Source of the DNA: an uncultured Verrucomicrobiota bacterium
Lineage (GTDB): Bacteria > Verrucomicrobiota > Verrucomicrobiia > Limisphaerales > UBA1319
Direction of reading: 5' to 3'
Assembly: GCA_903845125.1 (NCBI GenBank)
Contig: CAIMWS010000257.1
Location: 1 to 44,786 of the forward strand
Length of the DNA: 44,786 nt
Below the pieces are notes generated by a model. The model ran no database searches. It worked only from the letters and a program-made list of their open reading frames with translations, and had not been told where the DNA came from. The position numbers and the translations under genes were made by a program. This document shows positions 26,345 to 34,894 of this stretch, piece after piece. Each line of letters starts with the position of its first letter. Position 1 is the stretch's first letter.

Positions 26345-29300
26345 CTATTCTTCCATTTCGGCCCGCAAGGTGACGATACTCCAGGCGGGAACATCCACAG
26401 TGTTTTGGGTGGCTTTGAGGGCGCGTTCGCTGTTGTCGCTGAGCCATAGGTTGGGGGACCTGTCTTTGGGCCAGGAGAGAGTTGCCTGGGAATCCTTCCC
26501 GGAGCCTCCGAACAGCCGCACGATCAAGGCCTGCCCGTCGTCGCTGGGCTTGCAGGTGGTGACCGTGCCGGCCGCTCCGTTCCAGGTCACTTGCGGCAGC
26601 GTGGGATCGGGGGCGGTGCCCCGCGCGGGCAGCACCAGCAGCGGTTGGCTTTGTTCCAGGGCCAGGCGGGTCGCCTGCCCGGGCTCGAATCCTCCGTTAT
26701 GCGGATGGATGGAGAACCTGAAGGTGGTGGGGCCTTCCTGCTCCGCCCGGTAGTTGGTGTGCCAATGGTTGTTCATAATCCAGGCATACCAGGTTTGGGT
26801 GGGCTCCAAATGCGCCAGCCAGGAGCGTGGATTGGAGAGTGAGCCGATGAGGTTGGCCGTGACGCCACCCACCTCCACCAGCGGTGCGTCGGGGGAGAGC
26901 CAGGTTACACCACGGCTTTTATTTGATACATCCACCCAACGCTGGATGGTGATCCAGTTCTTGCAGGCGCCGGGGATTTGGTCCACCTCGGGCCGCATCA
27001 CCGCCCAGGGGATGTCCATGTGCATTTCCCCTTCCGGCACGTTGAAGGCGAAGCCCAGGTGCACCCCTTCTTTGGCGCGGATGGCTTCCTTGTCCAGGGT
27101 GTCGATGATTTCCACATAATCCTTGAGCGCATGCAGCCGGACTTCCCGGGTGAGCTTGCGGCAGCCCGGAGCGCTGGTTTCAATGAGCAGGGAGGCGATC
27201 AAAGGGCCGTTTTCCTTGACCCGGATGGTTGCCGGTCCACTGGGCTTGAGTGACTTCAGGTCGCTGCCGGGCAGATACCAGTAATCATTCAAGGCCGCTG
27301 GCGGATTGGCGCACACCCATTCCTCGCCGGAGCTGGACGATTTGAGGCTCCCAATGGCTCCGGTGCGTTCATCGATCCGCACGGTCAGGCTGGCGGATGA
27401 CAGCTGGTTTCCCGAAGCGCGGGCCGGTTGGAAAATGGGTTCCCGGCCAGCCCCGGAAGTGACCTGGAAGCGATGCCCCATGAAGGCTCCGAAGCTGGCC
27501 CGGAAGACCAGTTCGCCGGAACTGAGGCGCTGGGAGGGGAGGAGCCAGTCGTTGGTCAGTGAGCTCTTCACGGCATCCCCCGCCGCCGATAATTCCCTGG
27601 GGATCACTACCAGGGCATCAGAAACCGAATGGCCGGTGGTGTTGAACACATCCATCGCGCCCGTTTGGCCTGTCTCCGAGCCCACTAGTGGCCCGCGGCT
27701 TTCATTGGCGGCCACCACCAGCGCCCGGGATTGGCGATCCGCCTCCAGGGCAAAGGCCTGTTTCACCGCCCACTGGCTCTTCACAAACGGATTATCCGGC
27801 TCGCTGATGCTGTTGTGGGCGCCCCAAGTGTGTTCATCATAGAGGATGGCATTACGCCAGGCCTGGTAAAAGTCCTTCGTTTTGTAAGCATGTCGATTGA
27901 CCATGGCGAACAGAGTTTCCGCTTGCACCAGGCGTTCAGCCGCGGCCCGGTTCAACGCCGTTTCCCGCGCGGAAGATCCTGCCCCATCCTCCCAATAGGG
28001 CGTGAAGTCCCCCTTGGCGAGCGGGATTTGCCCGCCATAACGGCTTTCGAAATCGCGGAACATTTCGGCCGTGGTGGCGATGACGAGTTTGGGATAGGCG
28101 TGGGTGGCATTCCAATCCCGGACTTTGCCGGCGAAATTGACATCCGGCGCCCCGTTATCCCCGAGGCAGTGGCGCACTTGGACGTAGTCGTAGGCATAAC
28201 CGTCCCGCTCGAGACGATCCAGGTAATTCATCAGGTTGTCCGGGGATTGGAAAACTTGGTAATAACCGGTGCCTGTCATCCAGACCAGCACCCGGTCGCG
28301 TCCGTTCGGCCCCACCCACCAGAAGGGTTTATCACCCCAGGCGGCGATGGTGTGGCCAATGCGGTCCCCGCCGTTCGGTCCGATGGAAAAATATTTGACC
28401 CCACTGTGGTTGAAAGCCGGCACCATGCCCCAGGTGTACCCGGGCACATCCGTGATCATGGCGGATTGGATGGGCACGCCGGTCAGCTGGCTGAGCACGG
28501 TGGCGCCCCGCAGCAGGCGCAGCAGTTCCTCCGGCCGGCAGAGCCCGGTCAGCATGTTGCCATACAGCGCATCCAGGCCCACTTGGCCCGCTTTGACGGC
28601 GTCGATAAACGACTGGCGCTGCTCCGGGGTCGCCCGCCGCAGGTAACTGTCCACCGCCCACAAAACTTCCACGTTCCATTTGAAGCGCGCACCGGCGGGG
28701 TTGCCCGCCGTTTTACGGGCGGTTTCCATCGCCATCTCAAGATATTGGCATTGGGCCTTCTCCACGTCGGCCTGCACGTGGGTGTAGCCGATATCGACGT
28801 GCGAGTGGGGCAGGAGGTAAACTACCCATCGGCGCACCGGTTTGAGGGTTAAGGACCGCTCCACCAGGGGTTTTCCCGCTGCCTCGACTTTGACGGTGAT
28901 GGTTTGCTCGCGGGTAACGGCAGGCACCGCCACTTCCACTTCCTGGGTCACCGCCCGCAGCGTCAGGTTGGTGGCCACCTGGCCATTGACCAGGATGCTG
29001 GCCGGGGTGTCGTTCCCCAGGTTGCGGATGCCCACCTGGATGGTTTGCATGAGCCGGCCATTCCGCTCCACCAATACGGGGGCGGAGCGGAGCGTATTGA
29101 CGATCGTGCCCTCCACTTCGGCCAGCTCAATGCCGCGTGGGGCACGGAGACCGAGCCAGTCATAGAGCATCCAGCTGCCGGAGGCGGTGGTCAGTGAAAT
29201 TTCATTGCCACCCGTTTTCAGCAGCCTCGCCGGAAAATTGACTTGCACGGCGCTTCGTTTTCCTTTGGCTGGATCGCCAAAGATGGAGGCATCTCCTGCT

Positions 29301-29743
29301 CCGCGCGGCACCGGTCGTTGGAACACCTGCCCGTTGACCTCGATGCGCAACGCCGGGGGAGAACTGGCATGGGCATCCAGCAGCTGGATCTGCAGCTGGC
29401 AATCACCCGCGGGCACTTCACCTTTGATCCCGAAGACCACGCTGAAGGTGTGCTGCCGCGAGCCGGCCCAGGAGTCAGAGGGGCCGGGATGCGCGTATGG
29501 CCAGTCCCGGCGGGAATCTGAGCGGCCCACCACGAACAAACCGTCCTCGCGGAATTCATGGCTCCGATTGGGCGCCAGGGCGAACTCCTGGTTCGCTCCA
29601 TCTGGCTGGCCGATCTGCCATAACCAGCTGCTGGCGGCCGCGGGGGAGCCGGTTTCACCAGCCGTGGCCGACATGGGGAAAACCGCCAGGCAGGACCAGC
29701 AGCTGGCCAGCAGGCGGACGGGGAGTTTCTTGGTGGTAATCAT
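26345..29743 (-). CDS. Secreted glycoside hydrolase family 38 alpha-mannosidase
   Basis: GH38 enzymes release alpha-linked mannose with retention, using a zinc ion. The 1132-residue protein has a signal peptide ending near SATAG. An N-terminal beta-sandwich (about 95-205) resembles domain III of family 4 polysaccharide lyases (PAGDCQLQIQLLDAHA, then SGSWMLYDWLGLRAP). The GH38 catalytic domain starts with HSHVDIGYTH at 313-322 (zinc His and Asp). The likely nucleophile is D432 in MITDVPGYTW, and a further active-site motif YDEHTWGAHNS lies near 637. A C-terminal beta domain follows. Ribosome site: GGTAGG upstream of the ATG. The gene is divergent from ilvC. Together with the ROK kinase and mannose-6-phosphate isomerase about 4-7 kb away it suggests mannan or N-glycan use. 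Confidence 0.92.
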   Translation of the reverse strand: MITTKKLPVRLLASCWSCLAVFPMSATAGETGSPAAASSWLWQIGQPDGANQEFALAPNRSHEFREDGLFVVGRSDSRRDWPYAHPGPSDSWAGSRQHTFSVVFGIKGEVPAGDCQLQIQLLDAHASSPPALRIEVNGQVFQRPVPRGAGDASIFGDPAKGKRSAVQVNFPARLLKTGGNEISLTTASGSWMLYDWLGLRAPRGIELAEVEGTIVNTLRSAPVLVERNGRLMQTIQVGIRNLGNDTPASILVNGQVATNLTLRAVTQEVEVAVPAVTREQTITVKVEAAGKPLVERSLTLKPVRRWVVYLLPHSHVDIGYTHVQADVEKAQCQYLEMAMETARKTAGNPAGARFKWNVEVLWAVDSYLRRATPEQRQSFIDAVKAGQVGLDALYGNMLTGLCRPEELLRLLRGATVLSQLTGVPIQSAMITDVPGYTWGMVPAFNHSGVKYFSIGPNGGDRIGHTIAAWGDKPFWWVGPNGRDRVLVWMTGTGYYQVFQSPDNLMNYLDRLERDGYAYDYVQVRHCLGDNGAPDVNFAGKVRDWNATHAYPKLVIATTAEMFRDFESRYGGQIPLAKGDFTPYWEDGAGSSARETALNRAAAERLVQAETLFAMVNRHAYKTKDFYQAWRNAILYDEHTWGAHNSISEPDNPFVKSQWAVKQAFALEADRQSRALVVAANESRGPLVGSETGQTGAMDVFNTTGHSVSDALVVIPRELSAAGDAVKSSLTNDWLLPSQRLSSGELVFRASFGAFMGHRFQVTSGAGREPIFQPARASGNQLSSASLTVRIDERTGAIGSLKSSSSGEEWVCANPPAALNDYWYLPGSDLKSLKPSGPATIRVKENGPLIASLLIETSAPGCRKLTREVRLHALKDYVEIIDTLDKEAIRAKEGVHLGFAFNVPEGEMHMDIPWAVMRPEVDQIPGACKNWITIQRWVDVSNKSRGVTWLSPDAPLVEVGGVTANLIGSLSNPRSWLAHLEPTQTWYAWIMNNHWHTNYRAEQEGPTTFRFSIHPHNGGFEPGQATRLALEQSQPLLVLPARGTAPDPTLPQVTWNGAAGTVTTCKPSDDGQALIVRLFGGSGKDSQATLSWPKDRSPNLWLSDNSERALKATQNTVDVPAWSIVTLRAEMEE

Positions 29744-29976
29744 GGATTCAACCTACCGGTTTCCACGGGCGCCATTCAATGAAAAATATCGGCGTCGGGG
29801 GATGACCACCGGATGCTGATACCTCAGTAAACCAGCCAATTTTAACGCCGCCGAAGCGGTCAGCCTCCCTGCGCGTTCCAGCAAATGTTTGACTTCATTA
29901 TCGTTATCTGATTGATTACCTGAACTATTGAATTGCGGGCTGGCATAAGTCCGCCAACTGAGAAAGAACAAAGAAC

Positions 29977-31077
29977 ATGGCAAATATTGATTTTGGTGGA
30001 GTCCAAGAAGAAGTGATCACGCGCCGGGAGTTCCCGATGGCCAAGGCGCTGAAGGTATTGAAGAATGAAACCATCGCCATCATTGGCTACGGCGTGCAAG
30101 GTCCCGCTCAATCCCTGAATCTTCGGGATAACGGTTTCAACGTCATCATCGGGCAGGCCAAGCAGTTCCAGAAAGATTGGGACCGCGCCCGCAAGGATGG
30201 CTGGGTGCCCGGCAAAACTTTGTTCGACATCGAGGAAGCGGTGCAAAAAGGCACCATTATCCAGATCCTGGTTTCGGATGCCGCCCAACGGGCCATCTGG
30301 CCGTTGATCAAGAAAAACCTCAAGCCCGGCGACGCCCTCTATTTCTCCCACGGCTTCTCCATCGTTTATAAAAAGCAGACCAAGGTCATCCCTCCGGATT
30401 TCGTGGACGTGATCATGGTGGCGCCCAAGGGTTCAGGCACCTCGGTCCGGCGTAATTTCCTCTCCGGAGCGGGCATCAACTCCAGCTTCGCCGTGGGGCA
30501 GGACGCCACCGGACGCGCCCAAGAGCGCTGCCTGGCGGTCGGCATCGGCATTGGTTCTGGCTATCTCTTCCCCACGACCTTTGAGCAGGAAGTTTACAGC
30601 GATCTGACCGGCGAACGGGGCGTGCTCATGGGAGCTCTGGCGGGCATCATGGAGGCCCAATACGACGTGCTGCGCAAGAATGGCCATAGCCCTAGCGAAG
30701 CTTTCAACGAAACCGTCGAGGAACTCACCCAAAGCCTCATTCGTCTGGTGGATGAGAATGGCATGGACTGGATGTATTCCAACTGCTCTGCCACCGCTCA
30801 GCGTGGCGCCCTCGATTGGAAGCCCAAGTTCAAGAAAGCAGTTCTCCCAGTCTTCAAGGAATTATATATGCGCGTCAAGACCGGTAAGGAGACCGCGCGC
30901 GTGCTTTCCGCCTGCGGCAAGCCTAACTACCAGGAACAACTGACCAAGGAATTGGCCGTTATCGGGAACTCCGAAATGTGGACCGCCGGCAAGGCTGTGC
31001 GTGCTCTCCGTCCCAAGGAATCCACCAAGCAGGTGGGCAAGGACGCCAAAGGCACTGGCGGCCGGGCTTCCAATTAA
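29977..31077 (+). CDS. ilvC: Ketol-acid reductoisomerase
   Basis: IlvC converts 2-acetolactate to 2,3-dihydroxyisovalerate with NADPH and Mg2+ in valine, leucine and isoleucine synthesis. The 366-residue protein has the dinucleotide-binding GYGVQG at 37-42 with an LRDNGFNVIIGQ continuation, then SHGFSIVY and APKGSGTSVR. The metal ligands D209 and E213 lie in YSDLTGERGVLMGAL, and a C-terminal helical domain contains EELTQSLIRLVDENGMDWMYSNCSATAQRGA. Length and the PMAKALKVLKNETIAIIGYG start resemble the longer class found in Bacteroidota and Verrucomicrobiota. It stands alone here, without ilvB/N or leu genes. A purine-rich GAGAAAG precedes the ATG. Its terminator at 31104-31128 is strong. Confidence 0.95.
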   Translation: MANIDFGGVQEEVITRREFPMAKALKVLKNETIAIIGYGVQGPAQSLNLRDNGFNVIIGQAKQFQKDWDRARKDGWVPGKTLFDIEEAVQKGTIIQILVSDAAQRAIWPLIKKNLKPGDALYFSHGFSIVYKKQTKVIPPDFVDVIMVAPKGSGTSVRRNFLSGAGINSSFAVGQDATGRAQERCLAVGIGIGSGYLFPTTFEQEVYSDLTGERGVLMGALAGIMEAQYDVLRKNGHSPSEAFNETVEELTQSLIRLVDENGMDWMYSNCSATAQRGALDWKPKFKKAVLPVFKELYMRVKTGKETARVLSACGKPNYQEQLTKELAVIGNSEMWTAGKAVRALRPKESTKQVGKDAKGTGGRASN

Positions 31078-31103
31078 TGCGAGTCCATTCAGTATTTTTG
31101 GCG

Positions 31104-31128
31104 AGGGGCGGCTTGGGCCGCCCCTTTT
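31104..31128 (+). terminator. Strong intrinsic terminator of ilvC
   Basis: GGGGCGGC (31105-31112) and GCCGCCCC (31117-31124) form an 8 bp perfect GC-rich stem with a TTGG loop, followed by TTTT (31125-31128). The A at 31104 extends pairing. It lies 27 bases after the ilvC stop and directly before an intron-like segment. Confidence 0.92.
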
Positions 31129-31131
31129 AAT

Positions 31132-31585
31132 GTACGCCGGACCTGACTCAGGGCTGATGGGGTTAAAGTCCCCGGTAGGCCGAGCTGGCGGAACTCCGAG
31201 CCAAAGGCAACGGCGGAGTTAACAGCCATCGGAAGGAAACCGGAGGTAAGCCTACCGCCCCGATGAACCAGCACCGCATCGAAGGCCGAGATTGGTCGGG
31301 CGAGGGAGCATGGGATTCCGAGCCCCAAAACTGGTGCGGAGACCGGCACGGTAAATTTCGGCGCGACCGGGAGGGCAGCACTGAACCTTTTTTCGGGAAG
31401 CCCGACCCGCGGCCAGCAAGGCCAGGGAGGTTGCGAAGCGTTCGGAAGGAAGGTGGGGAGTCAGCCGGGGGCATCGTAGCGGGAGCGCACCTTTGCCCCG
31501 CCAAGGCCCGAGCCGAAAGACCAAAGGGAGAAGCAAGCGTCAGTCAAGCAACGGACCACCGAAACAACTCAGTTTCAACTCAGAA
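31132..31585 (+). mobile_element. Group II intron-like 5' fragment, no reverse transcriptase
   Basis: The interval between the ilvC terminator and the FG-GAP remnant has no convincing gene but looks like structured RNA. It begins GTACGCC (close to the GTGYG intron start). Short paired blocks such as GGGG-TTAAAGT-CCCC (about 31160-31174) follow. A purine-rich body comes next (CCAAAGGCAACGGCGGAG, GGAAGGAAACCGGAGG). This style recalls domain I and the 5' leader of bacterial group II introns. No reverse transcriptase motif, no domain V-like hairpin and no 3' end were seen before FG-GAP coding starts at about 31590. A frame open from 31263 through this segment into the pseudogene is judged accidental. 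The assignment is from pattern memory, so treat it as a hypothesis. Confidence 0.45.
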
Positions 31586-31589
31586 GGGC

Positions 31590-32924
31590 CAGCCCAACCG
31601 GATTTATGAGGTCGACCAGGCGGGTGCCCGGCCCAGCCGGGAATTGCTTGGCCCCCGTTTGCCCCTCCAGCCCTATTTTTCCAAAACCATTGCGCCGCTG
31701 AACCATGCGCACACCGAGGAGGCTTTTGATGATTGGAGCCTGCAGCCGTTGCTGCCCCGCCGCCTCAGCCGGTTGGGGCCGGGGGTGGGCTGGTGAACGG
31801 GGCGGTTTTTTTTGCGACCTGGATGGGGATGGGGCGCCGGATCTGGCACTGGCGCTGGAGTGGGGGCCCATAAGGATCTTTCATAATGAAAACGGGCGGT
31901 TGGTGGATCGGACGGTCCAATGGGGATTGGCCGAAACCAGAGGCTGGTGGACCAGCATCGCCGCGGGGGATTTTGATGGTGACGGACGGATGGATCTGGT
32001 GGCTGGCAATCGGGGGCGCAATTCCTTTTATGAACTGCACCAGCCGGGGCCCTGGCGCATTTTTTACGGCGATTGGAACGGGGATGGAACGATTGAGTTG
32101 GTGGAGGCATGGCGAAATGCCGGCCAGTGGTTGCCGGTCCACAGCCGCCAGTGGCTGGCGGTTGGCTTGCCCGATGTACAGGAGGTTTTTCCCAGCCACA
32201 TGGCCTACGGCAAGGCCACCGTGCCGGATATTTTAGGAGTTCGTTTTCCAGGAGGCGGTCCTTGTTGAAGCGGCCGTGTTTGAATCCTCCTTGTTTCTCA
32301 ATCGTGGATTACGCTTCGAACGCCGGCCTTTGCCGGCGGAAGCGCAGCAAACACCCGTATTTTCCGTGAACGTGGGCGATTTCGACGGGGACGGAATCGA
32401 GGACATTTTCCTGGCGCAGAACTTTTTCGGCGCGGCCTCCGATCTTTCGCGTGACGATGGCGGGCGCGGTTTGTGGCTGCGCGGATCGGGCGATGGAACT
32501 TTCGTGCCGGTGGACAGCGGTATTTCCGGGATCATTGCCTACGGCGAGCAACGGGGCGCGGCCCTGGCGGATTTCAACCACGATGGCCGGGTGAATCTCG
32601 CGTTGTCCCAGAATAACGCCCCCACCCGGCTGTTCACTAATCAGCGTGCCCGGCGGGGACTGCGGGTGACACTCAAGGGCACGGTTGCAAATCCCGATGT
32701 CATTGGCGCGCAAATACGGTTGGTGTATCCTGGCGGCGGGCGAGGACCGTGCCGGTCGGTCCAGGCCGGTTCCGGATATTGGTCCCAGGATGCTCTGGTG
32801 CAGGTGCTCGGACTGCCGCAAGCGCCAGGCGCCTTGTGGCTTCGCTGGCCGGGGGGGGCGGGAACAAACGGTGCCCCTGCAACCGGGGGTGTGGGAACTG
32901 GAAGTCTCATCGGGAAGCCGGTAA
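31590..32924 (+). pseudogene. Decayed FG-GAP/VCBS-ASPIC (UnbV) repeat protein gene
   Basis: Fragments of one large exported repeat protein lie in successive frames. First come EAFDDWSLQPLLPRRLSRLGPG and LVNGAVFF. After a shift at the T8 run (31806-31813) comes DLDGDGAPDLALALEWGP to GDFDGDGRMDLVAGNRGR. After a shift near 32247 come QEAVLVEAAVFESSLFLNRG, VGDFDGDGIEDIFLAQNFF and YGEQRGAALADFNHDGR. After a shift at the G8 run (32851-32858) comes REQTVPLQPGVWELEVSS. The SGYWSQDALVQVLGL region is the ASPIC/UnbV C-terminal domain. The FG-GAP motifs (DxDGDG) form calcium-binding beta-propeller blades. The N-terminal half of the gene and an internal block are missing, so this is a relic, though homopolymer shifts alone could be assembly errors. 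Confidence 0.8.
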
Positions 32925-33053
32925 ATCCTGTGCGCTGTTTTGGCATTCGAGACTTTCCTTCGGCTTGGGTGCGGTCTATGGTGGAATGGCAACTTTGAAT
33001 GCAACCGCAGCGGAAAAACGAAGACCATGGTGAGTATGGCCAGAGAGTTAGAT

Positions 33054-33922
33054 ATGAGCACGGTACACGAAAGGGATTTTCAGTGTCCGGCGGCCTGGGC
33101 ATGGATTCTGGCAATGGCGGTGTTTTGCCCCTTGGGCTGTGGTCCGGATCAATCGATACCGGACCGCAAACCGGCAGTCGAGAGCCCTTTCGCTTTCCGA
33201 GGTTTGACGCCGCCAACCAACATGGTGCTGATCCGTGCCGGCACGTTTTTCCGAGTAAAATACCCGGTGGTGGTAAGCCGCGATTTTTGGCTGGGCAAGT
33301 ATGAGGTGACCCAGGAGGAATACGCCCGGCTGATGGACAAGAATCCCAGTAAATTCACGGAACAATCCAACGCCCCAGTCGAGAAAGTAAGCCATGTGGA
33401 GGCAGTGGAATATTGCCAGGCTCTGACGCGGCGTGAACGCCAGGCGGGGCGGTTGCCAACCAACTGCGTTTACTGCCTGCCCACCGAGGCCCAATGGGAA
33501 TATGCCTGCCATGCCGGCAGGACTAATCTTTTCAGTTTTGGCGATTCGGCTGATACCGCCGGCCAATATGCCTGGACTTGGGAAAACAGCGAGGGCACGA
33601 CGCATCCAGTTGGCCAGAAGCAGCCCAATGCCTGGGGATTGTATGACATGCACGGCAATGTGCGGGAATGGTGCCAGGATTGGTTCAGCCCCTATCCGGC
33701 AAAGGAGGTTACCGATCCGGTGGGACCCACCTCAGGAAACTCAAGGTTTTCCGGGGTGGGGGATGTAATAATGAAGTCAAAATGGCCCGGTCAGGCAATC
33801 GCTTTATGATGGCTCCCACGAACGGAATCCATTTTGTCGGTTTCCGGGTGGCGCTCGTCCAGGAGGTTGAATCGGATGGGAAGCCTCATAATGATGGGCC
33901 CTCGCCCGCTGGGAGGCAATGA
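33054..33922 (+). pseudogene. SUMF1/formylglycine-generating-enzyme-domain lipoprotein gene with one frameshift
   Basis: The predicted product has a lipoprotein signal (MAVFCPLGC-G) and then a SUMF1/FGE domain: FWLGKYEVTQEEYARLM, NAPVEKVSHVEAVEYCQ, YCLPTEAQWEYACHAG and WGLYDMHGNVREWCQDW. At about 33745 the frame breaks: NSRF runs out to a stop at 33809, whereas the frame from about 33745 onward reads VFRGGGCNNEVKMARSGNRF to the family end GIHFVGFRVALV. Restoring one G in the AGGTTTT run rejoins them. The paired catalytic Cys of true FGE is not seen in RGGGCNNEVKM, so the protein was probably not a sulfatase-activating oxidase. Starts at 33027 and 33054 are both possible. Confidence 0.78.
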
Positions 33923-33937
33923 AACAGGCCTTGGCAC

Positions 33938-34894
33938 ATGAGGGGCAAAACCAGTACGATTCTTGCCTGTGACGTGGGAGGCACCCTCATCAAGCTGGGC
34001 TTGGTGAACGCCGGATGCCTGCTGGCACGGGAGGTCCTGCCAGCTGAAGCGCACGAGGGGCTGGCCTCGGCGTTGAAGCGCGTGGAGTTGAGTGCCCGCG
34101 GGCTTTGCCTGCGAGGCAGTGTCCAACTGAAGGACATCCAGGGCTTCGGTCTGGCCTTTCCCGGGATTATCGAGCCGGGAACCGGCAGGATCCTGTCCAC
34201 CCCGGCGGGAAAATTCGACGATGCCAAAACCCTGGATGTGCCCGGCAGGGTGCGGCAGTTGCTGGGTTTGCCTGTCCAGGTGTGCAACGACGCCAATGCC
34301 GCCCTGGCGGGGGAGTGGCGTTATGGTGCAGCGCGTGGATTTCGCAGCGTGGTGATGATGACTTTAGGCACCGGCATTGGAACCTCGGCGATCATTGATG
34401 GCGTTCCGCTGCGCGGCCAGCATGGCCAGGCAGGCTGCCTGGGGGGACATTTTATGGCGAACGCCAACGGGCGCCGGTGCCGTTGTGGCAATCTCGGCTG
34501 CGCCGAGGCCGAGGCTTCCACGTGGTCCCTGCCGGAGCGTGCCCGGAGGCATGGCGCCTTCCCCGCGAGCCGCCTGGCGCAGGAGAAAATCCTTGATTTC
34601 GCCGCGGTGTTCCGGGTTGCGGCCCAGGGGGATGCGGTGGCGGAGGAAATGCGCGGTGAAGCCATCCGCCTCTGGGCGGGAGCCTTGGTGTCGCTCATTC
34701 ATGCCTACGATCCGGAGTGTGCCATCATGGGCGGCGGCACCATGGCCAGCGGCGCCTTTATTTTGCCCCGGTTGCGCCGTTACGTGGCCCGGCATGCCTG
34801 GACTCCCTGGGGCCGGGTGAAAATCAAGCCCGCCGCACTGGGCGATAATGCCGGATTGGTCGGGGCCGCGAGTTTGTTTGAAGGACGCTCATGA
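33938..34894 (+). CDS. ROK-family sugar kinase
   Basis: ROK proteins phosphorylate hexoses with ATP or act as repressors. This one lacks an N-terminal DNA-binding domain, so it is a kinase. Seen in the 318 residues are the phosphate loop CDVGGT at 11-16, catalytic Asp D118 in NDANAALAGEW, the ATP motif MTLGTGIGTS, and the ROK zinc site (H171, then C181-R-C-G-N-L-G-C188 followed by AEAEAS). The C-terminal MGGGTMASG and LGDNAGLVGAASL close the fold. Its stop overlaps the start of a mannose-6-phosphate isomerase gene (ATGA), so mannose or a related hexose is the likely substrate. That specificity is inferred from the neighbour, and glucose or fructose remain possible. Confidence 0.9.
   Translation: MRGKTSTILACDVGGTLIKLGLVNAGCLLAREVLPAEAHEGLASALKRVELSARGLCLRGSVQLKDIQGFGLAFPGIIEPGTGRILSTPAGKFDDAKTLDVPGRVRQLLGLPVQVCNDANAALAGEWRYGAARGFRSVVMMTLGTGIGTSAIIDGVPLRGQHGQAGCLGGHFMANANGRRCRCGNLGCAEAEASTWSLPERARRHGAFPASRLAQEKILDFAAVFRVAAQGDAVAEEMRGEAIRLWAGALVSLIHAYDPECAIMGGGTMASGAFILPRLRRYVARHAWTPWGRVKIKPAALGDNAGLVGAASLFEGRS

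Noticed and set aside
29744..29976. Attenuator, T-box or riboswitch upstream of ilvC
   Set aside because: No leader peptide with runs of Val, Leu or Ile codons, no T-box sequence and no terminator-antiterminator pair was recognised.
31132..31590. Search for a reverse transcriptase or domain V that would complete a group II intron
   Set aside because: No YADD-like motif and no domain V-like hairpin were found in or after the segment, so only a 5' fragment is claimed.
31263..31796. A 177-residue frame joining the intron-like segment to FG-GAP coding
   Set aside because: The first two thirds have no protein-like features while the last third is clearly FG-GAP family. It is a chance fusion, not a gene.
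33054..33922. Reading the SUMF1-domain protein as a sulfatase-activating formylglycine-generating enzyme
   Set aside because: The paired catalytic cysteines near the C-terminus of true FGE are not seen in either frame.
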